Shown here one piece after another: positions 56,963 to 64,000 of a DNA stretch of 64,000 nucleotides (within the stretch, counting starts at the first letter, position 1; each line of letters starts with the position of its first letter). Origin of the DNA: Benincasa hispida (lineage: Eukaryota > Streptophyta > Magnoliopsida > Cucurbitales > Cucurbitaceae). The stretch is taken from assembly GCF_009727055.1 (NCBI RefSeq), contig NC_052357.1:86452721-86516720 (forward strand). The letters run 5' to 3'. A program made the position numbers and the translations under genes. Under the pieces are notes generated by a model. That model saw nothing but the letters and a program-made list of their open reading frames with translations, was not told the origin of the DNA and did not search any database.

Positions 56963-59142
56963 AAAAAAAATATTCGTTTTTGGTGGTTGAGAGTTGTTGA
57001 GCCCAAAGATGAAAGAACCCTTGTGGCCTTAAATGGAAGACGGCGACGTCCATTTGTTTTTACCCTTTTTGTAAGCTTTTATGACGGTGACTTGACGGAA
57101 CGAAAAGGTGTTTTTATTTTATTTTATTATTATTATTTTTTGTTTCTCTTGGTTATTTTAGTACAAAATGAAGTGCTAAATTGTATGATAAGATGACACG
57201 TCATCATAGAAACTCAATCCATATTCGATGTTATCCAATGGAAGGGGTGTGGGACCTACGTGTTCACTTTGTGATATCGTGTCACTCAACTTGTGAATTA
57301 AAATAATATATAATTGAAAATACCAATAAAAGAAATATGTATTATTATGTAAAAAAAAAAATTCACACATAGAAAATGTTAGATTATTTATAAAAATAAC
57401 AAAAAGAATTCGAATAGATATTGACAGTGTCTATCACAAAATATAAATGATAGATATTGATATATTTCTATCAATCTCAATCTCTATTAGAGATTAAATT
57501 GCAATATTTTATATAAAGAGTAAATAATATATTAATTTAATTAATAAATCTCGTTATTCTTAAATCTAACTATTATAACAAACGATGTAATATGAATTTT
57601 TTTTTATATAGTTATTATTATACTACAATTTTCCTCTATCCAATAATTTAAAGATACCATTTTTCATTTATAAAGTTTTGAAAAATAATTTAAGGAGAAT
57701 ATAAATTGCCAAATCAACAAACTAGTTATTGTCACGACTTCATGGACTATTTAAAATGTTTTTTCAAACTTCCAAACTAAAAGTATTTTTCTTAAATTTT
57801 AATGATCAAAAATATATTTGGCCAATCTTAATTTGATTCTTTTTAGATTTTTCTTTTAATCACATCATTGTGGAGTGAGACTAATGTTAGTATAGCTAAG
57901 TAGCTAGAACATCTGTTAATAAAAGAAATGGATTATCAATTATTTTTTCTCTTACACGTGATTTATCTATAACAAAAAAAAAAAATTATGAATGTAAAAT
58001 AGTAAAAACTGTAGCAAATGAAGATTTTGAAATAGTATTAACGGTAGCTAATTGAAAAATATAAAATAATATTTACTGTAACAAGAGTTTACTGTAACAA
58101 GAAGTAGTTTTAGGATAGTACTAGCCTTTGTGTTTAAATTCTATTTACAGAGTATTCATTTCACCAATAATAAAATCAATTGATATAACTTAATGAAAGT
58201 AGAGGATTGTATCATCAATCTTTATAACGGTAATGTTGACATTTTATTTTAAAAGTTAACTTAATTTTTAAGTTGATGAGTAAATACATATTATAATTGT
58301 TTTAGGGTTTTTTTTTTTTTTTGGATCCGTTATTTATTATTTAAAAGGTTTTAGATCTCACCTGTTATTTATTATTTAAAAATTATCAAACTGCCTCTAT
58401 ATCATAGTAACATTTATGAATGCTAGCCCGTAGCACACGCAACATATGTGAAATTTGTAGTTTTATGAAAATTTGTATAAAATAGAAAATAAAGATTCTT
58501 TTCCATAGTCACTGGATAAGAATTTAAATTTAGTTATTTCTAAAGATAATTTGTGATAAATGTAAACTAAAACTTTTCAAATACTAACGAATAAATGTAA
58601 CATGTTATAAAGAAAATATTGTCACACAATAATGTATTCTACACATAAGTATAAGAATAAACAACATTACATTTTTCATCCTCTAAAATAAAATTCTAAA
58701 TTTTCAAAGTTTCATTGTAACACTGTTTCATGATTCTTTCACGAATAACAAAAAAGAACAATATATGTTTTGACAATGATTTTTTTTCTTTTACACATGG
58801 ATCGCAACTATATATGAATGAATGTACTAATTCGATGAGTAATGAACTAAAAAGACACAAATAATTGTCTTTCATTAGTTAAGGATGATATGGGCATTTA
58901 ATAAAAATCTAAGAACAAAATGAGGGAGTAAAGATTCTCTCGCATTGGGGACAACCCTAATCCTATAATATTTGGGTGTCTAGGAAACTCATAGGATATT
59001 ATATCTTACGTTAGTTCTTTATCAAAGTCATGTCCTGTATTTACCATTAGGCCAATCAATGATGGTTGGTGAATTGAACAATTTTATAAATACGCAATGT
59101 GAAGAGTTCGAATCCAAATGTATGGAGACAACTCAACATATT
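56963..59142. other. AT-rich non-coding interval
   Basis: No gene recognised; frames at 56987-57196 and 57176-57370 match nothing. The direct repeat GTTATTTATTATTTAAAA occurs at about 58329 and 58363. Confidence 0.4.
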
Positions 59143-59668
59143 TGTTGGGTTGCTCCTCATTTCAGGCCCACATTTGTTGAGAAGACCGATCCAAGTGAGA
59201 GGGTAGGTGAAAAGAAAGACTCAGAATGAGCCACGCCTCTCAATCTTCCCGATGATCCATTATCACAGATCTGAGGGAAATCATTGGAGACTAATCAAAA
59301 TTCTTTCCAGTAAACAAAATTCTCTCTCTCTCTCTCTCTAAACTTCTTTTGTTCTTGCCTAATTTCTCCGTGAATAAAGAAAAGAATCAAGCATGCAGAT
59401 GGAAGAAGGGAAAGAGGAAGAAGAGACCAACAACAACATGTACGTGGTTCGAGAAATGATGCCTACATCCACGGGAAGGGAGAATCGTTTATTGAAGACT
59501 TTACAGAGATAAGTTTTTGTTTTTCTTTACAGATTGTGTACTAAACAGAATGATCAAGTCATTTTTCGATTTGAATGTAACCTATATATATATAATTACA
59601 AATCTGTTATGAAGTCTGTTTAGAAAATAAAAACTAGTCGTTGAGCTATTTGAGATTAAATTCTTTCA
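59143..59668 (-). repeat. 3' LTR of the minus-strand Copia element
   Basis: 526 bp. On the minus strand it starts TGAAAGAATTTAATCTC after the purine tract AAGGTGGAGATT and ends CCCAACA. Includes a (TC)n microsatellite at 59321-59339. Outer flank ATATT (59138-59142) is a candidate target duplication; its partner is outside the window. Confidence 0.8.
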
Positions 59669-59724
59669 AATCTCCACCTTAATTTCAACTCTGAAGTCTT
59701 CTTCCTTTCAGTTGTGACTATCGA

Positions 59725-62700
59725 TTACCCCTTTTCTGGTAACATGAAGCCAATCTGTTCAAGGCACCTGCTGAGCTTAAGCTTCGAGACAGGTTTGGTA
59801 AGTATGTCTGTCACGTTCTCCGAGGTATGAACTTTTAGAACTTCGATTTGCCCTTGTTCTATTCTGTCTCTAACAAAGTGAAATTTTATGTTGATACGTT
59901 TTGTTCAAGAATGGTATTATGGATTTTTGGAAAGATGGATAGCACTTTGGTTATCACAATAGATCTTAACTACTGTATGTTTGATGTCAAAGTATTCCAT
60001 CAAGCCCTTTAACCACAATGCCTCTTTTATAGCTTCTGAAAGTGCCATGTACTCAGCTTCGGTAGTTGATACGGTTGTTATTGATTGTAGATTAGCCTTC
60101 TAGCTCAGTAGATTAGGTCCATATAGGAAGAGACACCCTGTCAGAGACCTTCTTTTATCTTAATCCCCTGCGAAATCTGAATCAACAAACCGATAGAGTT
60201 CTAGATCTGTCTCTTTAACACTCTGGTAAATTAGCTTAGACTGGTTAGACCAAATTAGATACCTAAGTATCCATCTGGTAGCTTCCTAATGCCTTCTCCC
60301 AAGGTTTGACATGAATCTACTCACTAAGCTTGCACAATAGGATAAATCAGGCCTAGTAGAGATCATGAGGTACATCAAGCTTCCTACTGCCTGATTATAA
60401 GGAACCACTTGCATCTAATTTAGGTGTTCCAAGTCGGTTTCCTTAGGTGAATTAGTTGAGGACAACTTAAATTGTTGAATAATAGGTATAGTTACAGGTT
60501 TAGCATTAGACATATTGAATCTTCTTATGATTTTCTCACAATAATTGGTTTGACTAATGCTTAGGGTAGAGGATCCCTTGTCTTTGTCAATTTCAATCCC
60601 AAGGATCTTCTTAGACTTACCCATATCTTTCATGTTAAATTCTCTCTTTAGGAGATTTTTGACATGATTTAAATCTTCTTTAGAAGTCCCAGCTAGCAAC
60701 ATATCATCCACATAGAGAAGTAAGTACACCCTGTTCCTATAGGTAATTGAGTTCATATAGGTACAAATGTCATAGGTGCTTTTCTGAAACCCAATACTCT
60801 CAATGTAGTTATTGAATCTTCTGTACCAGCATCTAGGAGACTGTTTAAGGCCATAAATAGACTTGTTTAGAAGAGAGTAGAGGTCCTCTTTACCTTTTTC
60901 TACAAAACCCTTTGGCTGAACCATGTAGATGACCTCATCTAAGTGACCATGTAGGAAGGCAGTTTTAACATCTAGTTGATCTAATTCAAGATTGTATTGA
61001 GCAACTAGGGATAACAAGAGTCTGATAGAGGTTTGCTTAACTACTGGTAAAAAAATTTCAGAATAGTCAATGCCTTCCCTCTGTGTGAAACCTTTGGCCA
61101 CTAATCTTGCCTTATACCTTGGCTTTTCATCTTTAGAAGTGCCCTCCTTCAGTTTGTAGATCCATTTAGATACTATTGCCTTGCATCCTTTAGAAAGAGG
61201 AGCTAGAGTCCAAGTGTCATTAACACTTAGTGATTGCATTTCTTCATACACAACTTCAATCCATTTCCTAGCATCAGGGCAGCTTACTGTCTCTTCAAAG
61301 TTGGTTGGTTCCTGGTCATTTGGAGCTATAGTTGCATTTAAAACTAGGTTCGTATAGTTTGTTTCAGTGTACCTAGCTGGGGAAACAATCACTCTTCTTT
61401 GCCTATCCCTTGCTAGTGAGTATTGACTCAAGTCAGATTGAGTTTCGATGGTTTCTACCAACTGTTCTATAGTGTTCTTTTCCTCTTCTAAACCATTAGA
61501 AGAACCATGATCTGTAGACTTATCTTTATGAGCCTCCACCTCAATCCTAGTAGTAGGGCTTTTAGGTATCTAAATTATAGTCTTCTCCTTTTGCATGAAC
61601 ATTTCCTTTTCTATGAAGGTAACATCCTTACCGATTACAAAACTTTTCTCAACAGAGTTCCACATTTTAAAACCATTTACACCTTCAGTGAACCCAACAA
61701 ACATACATTTCATAGCCTTAGACTTAAGTTTTTCCTGATTTTGATGTATGTAACCAACGCACCCAAATACCCTTAGGTTGTCTAAGTTAGGAGGGTGATT
61801 TGTCCATTTTTCTTAAGGGGTTACAAAGTTTAGGGATGTATGTGGGCACTTATTTAAGGTGTACATGACATAGCTTGCAGCTTCAGCCCAATATTTTTCA
61901 CTAAGAATGGCATCTGAGAGTAAACATCTAACCCTTTCCATAATGGTTCTATTAAGTCTCTCTGCTACCCCATTCTGTTAGGGTGTGTGTCTGACTGTCC
62001 TGTGCCTGGTTATCCCTAATTCCTTATAAAATTTATTGAATTTTTCACTACAAAATTCTAGCACATTATCTGTTCTTAGGTATTTAATTTTCTTAGAGGT
62101 ATGCTTCTCAATCATGAGTTTCCATTCTTTAAATTTGTCAAAAATTTGGTCTTTTGATTTTAGAAAGAAAACCCAGCTTTTTCTTGAGAAGTCATCTATA
62201 AAGGAAAGTATGTACCTCAAGCCACTTAGGCTAGGTGTTTGAGTTGGACCCCAAAGGTCTGAGTGGATGTAGTCAAGAATTGCCTTTGTTGAATGATGTG
62301 CTTTGGTAAAGTTATGTCTAGTTGTTGTTCCCAAAACACAATGTTCACAAAAGATTAGCTTGTCTGAAATTCCCTTGGGTAGAATTCCCTATTTAGACAA
62401 AGCTTCCAGCCCCTTAGCACTTATGTGAAACAGCCTTTTGTGTCATACATCAGCTTCTGTCATGTCATTTGATGTGGCAACATATGCCCCTGTCATCATT
62501 TCAACACCTCTGACCACAAACAAGTCATTAACTTTCTCCCCAACAAGGACCACCTTAGAGTCTTTTAGAACCTCAAGTGTTCCACTCTTACCCCTGCATT
62601 CACACCCAACAACATCTAGCATTCCAAGGGAGATAAGGTTTCTCTTAAGAAGTGGGACATGTCTCACATTTTTTAGTAGTTTGACAATCCCATCTTTGAG

Positions 62701-62763
62701 CTTCATAGAGACAAATACAATGACTTCAATTTTACAGCCTTGGTTGTTCCCCATGTAGACCAT
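59725..62763 (-). pseudogene. Copia pol pseudogene (protease end, integrase, RT, RNase H)
   Basis: Read on the minus strand. The protease end and zinc-binding integrase H-H-C-C occupy about 62763-62340. The integrase core (62334-61978 onward) has D-Y-I-H-S-D-L-W-G, L-R-T-D-N and, after a stop, Q-N-G-V-A-E-R. RT lies in the 374-codon frame 61539-60415: K-A-R-L-V-A-K-G-F-T-Q, Q-L-D-V-K-T-A-F-L-H-G, and an intact Y-V-D-D at 60703-60714. RNase H runs to the stop at 59725-59727. In-frame stops near 62450, 62395, 61979, 61812, 61570 and 60412, and several in RNase H, block a full polyprotein. Layout suits the Tork-like Copia group; clade assignment is tentative. Confidence 0.88.
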
Positions 62764-62919
62764 TTCTCCATCAATTTCTTTGTAGGTATTAAACTAGGGT
62801 CTCATAGGTGTCATATGATAGGTGTATCCTGAATCCAAGACCCAACAAGAGGGTTAACTTAAGTGGCTTTGTCAAGTGTTAAGGCTAGTGCATTAGAGTA
62901 GTTGTGGGAGCCTTTTACT

Positions 62920-63710
62920 ACAGAGGCTTCAGGCTACTTGCTTTTGGACTTTTTTTCTTTCTCTTGATTCTTTCTTTTGAGGATTAAGCAATCTTTAATC
63001 AAATGCCCCTTCTTTTTGCAATATTTGTATTTAATTTTCTGTTTTGGCTTGTTTTCCTCTGTATGCTGCTATTTTATGTCCTTTGATTGGTTTGGTTTGA
63101 AGTTTTCCTTCACAAACAACCCTTCACCATTTGGTTGTTCCTTCTTAAATACTTGCAACTCAAGTTCCCTTGTTCTTAGGGCAGATATTATTGCATCAGT
63201 AGATATACTGTCCCTTCCATACTTCAATGCATTTTTTATTTCCCTATAGGATTCTGGTAATAAATTTAGAAGCACGTATGCTTCATTCTCATCTCCTATT
63301 TTCTCCCCAAGATTCTTAAATTCAGCAACAATCTTTTTTAACTCATCTAGATTATCAAAAAGTGATTTTGATGAATCCATTTAAAGGTGAAAAATTTCTC
63401 CCTAAGGTACATTTTATTAGGAAGATATCTAGTGGCATATAAGTCCTCCAACATTGTCCAAATTCTATAGGTTGTCTTTTGATCAATGACTTGCCTTAAA
63501 ACATTATCACTAAGGTTTAGGACTAATGTATCATAAGCTGCCAGCTCTTAGTCTTCATTTTCTTGAGCTGTCACAGTTTTGGGAGAGTGGATGGATCAAG
63601 AAGTGCCTTGTGAGCCTTTTGTTGACAGAGAATGGCTCTAATTTTAGCCTTCCAAAGGCCAAAGTGTCCCTCGAATTTCTCCACCTCATATCTTGCTACT
63701 ACAATTTTAG
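62920..63710 (-). pseudogene. Copia gag pseudogene
   Basis: Minus-strand reading from about 63705 begins Y-E-V-E-K-F-E-G-H-F-G-L-W-K, the standard Copia gag start, shifts frame around 63550 and 63400, and continues through the frame 63380-63069 (L-L-P-E-S-Y block). The zinc knuckle at about 63030-62990 reads Y-K-Y-C-K-K-K-G-H-L-I-K-D-C, so the first zinc-binding Cys is replaced by Tyr. Confidence 0.8.
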
Positions 63711-63748
63711 TGTGAATCTTAAAGAACTGAAATCTTTAAGTGTCTTTT

Positions 63749-63760
63749 GCTCTGATACCA
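63749..63760 (-). other. Primer binding site of the minus-strand Copia element
   Basis: Plus-strand GCTCTGATACCA is TGGTATCAGAGC on the minus strand, a perfect initiator-Met tRNA primer site, three bases from the LTR end. Confidence 0.9.
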
Positions 63761-63763
63761 ATT

Positions 63764-64000
63764 TGTTGGGCTGCCCCTTATTTCAGGCCCACGTTTGCTA
63801 AAAAGATTGATCCAAGTGAGAGGGTACGTGAAACGAAAAACTCAAAATGAGCCATGCCTCTCAATCTTCTCGATTACACGTGGTAAGTGATGGAACACGA
63901 GATATACGCAGCGGAATAAGGATCTAATTACACTAATTACTTTTAATTAAAAAGAAAAAACATGCAAACAAATAGGAAAAAAGTAAATTAAAAAGAAGTA
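63764..64000 (-). repeat. 5' LTR of the minus-strand Copia element (partial)
   Basis: The first ~95 bp (63764-63858) match the 3' LTR at 59143-59252 with several differences; beyond that the two sequences diverge. The window ends before the LTR start. Confidence 0.65.

Larger units (their letters stand above)
59143..64000 (-). mobile_element. Copia retrotransposon, minus strand, running off the window
   Basis: The minus-strand order is 5' LTR (63764 to beyond 64000), primer site, gag, protease, integrase, RT, RNase H, purine tract and 3' LTR (59143-59668). Sequences adjoining both LTR inner/outer ends match well: TGTTGGG(T/C)TGC(T/C)CCT(C/T)ATTTCAGGCCCAC. Coding is much better preserved than in the first 24 kb, with only scattered stops, so this copy is younger. 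Confidence 0.88.

Overview
The window is plant nuclear DNA. Its protein genes are intron-split, two of the introns start with GC, the intergenic DNA is AT-rich, and there are many LTR retrotransposons. The Copia gag and LTR sequences of the first 19 kb look like families abundant in cucurbit genomes, so I infer Cucurbitaceae; species cannot be told from sequence alone.

Layout. 1-24.3 kb is a nested retrotransposon graveyard. A decayed plus-strand Copia element starts before the window. It is broken in pol by a 1.66-kb solo-LTR-like insertion (4828-6485, perfect 5-bp duplication), and its 3' LTR is split by a complete but internally shortened Ty3/Gypsy element (9020-15893) whose LTRs carry a tandem array of about 28-bp units. 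Next come a related Copia LTR fragment in opposite orientation (17213-18951) and a minus-strand Ty3/Gypsy element (19031-24319). 24.3-30 kb holds the end of a CACTA transposon, a Copia remnant reduced to the last part of RNase H, and a LINE 3' fragment.

30-53.8 kb is the genic part, with four genes I can read well: a 15-exon MLO-family membrane protein resembling the MLO4/11/14 group (plus strand, 31341-38398); a small secreted protein with 18 clustered cysteines (minus, 38784-39347); a 10-exon choline transporter-like protein of the CTL1/CHER1 type (minus, 40411-46665); and a RING membrane-anchor (RMA) E3 ubiquitin ligase (minus, 51251-52045) with a long 5'-leader intron that contains a near-perfect 109-bp-arm hairpin. 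A non-autonomous Mutator-like element (48032-49789, perfect 9-bp duplication) lies between the last two genes, and a 463-bp inverted-repeat MITE lies upstream of the RMA gene.

54.7-59.1 kb is AT-rich with no confident gene. 59143-64000 is a minus-strand Copia element with readable gag and pol that runs off the window.

The genes do not form an operon or pathway. The MLO, CTL1/CHER1 and RMA-type proteins all act in or on membranes (plasma membrane, trans-Golgi/phragmoplast and ER respectively), but their adjacency gives no evidence of cooperation. I found no convincing new biological system. The leads most worth following are the leader-intron hairpin, the cysteine-triplet protein, and the MULE with its perfect target duplication.
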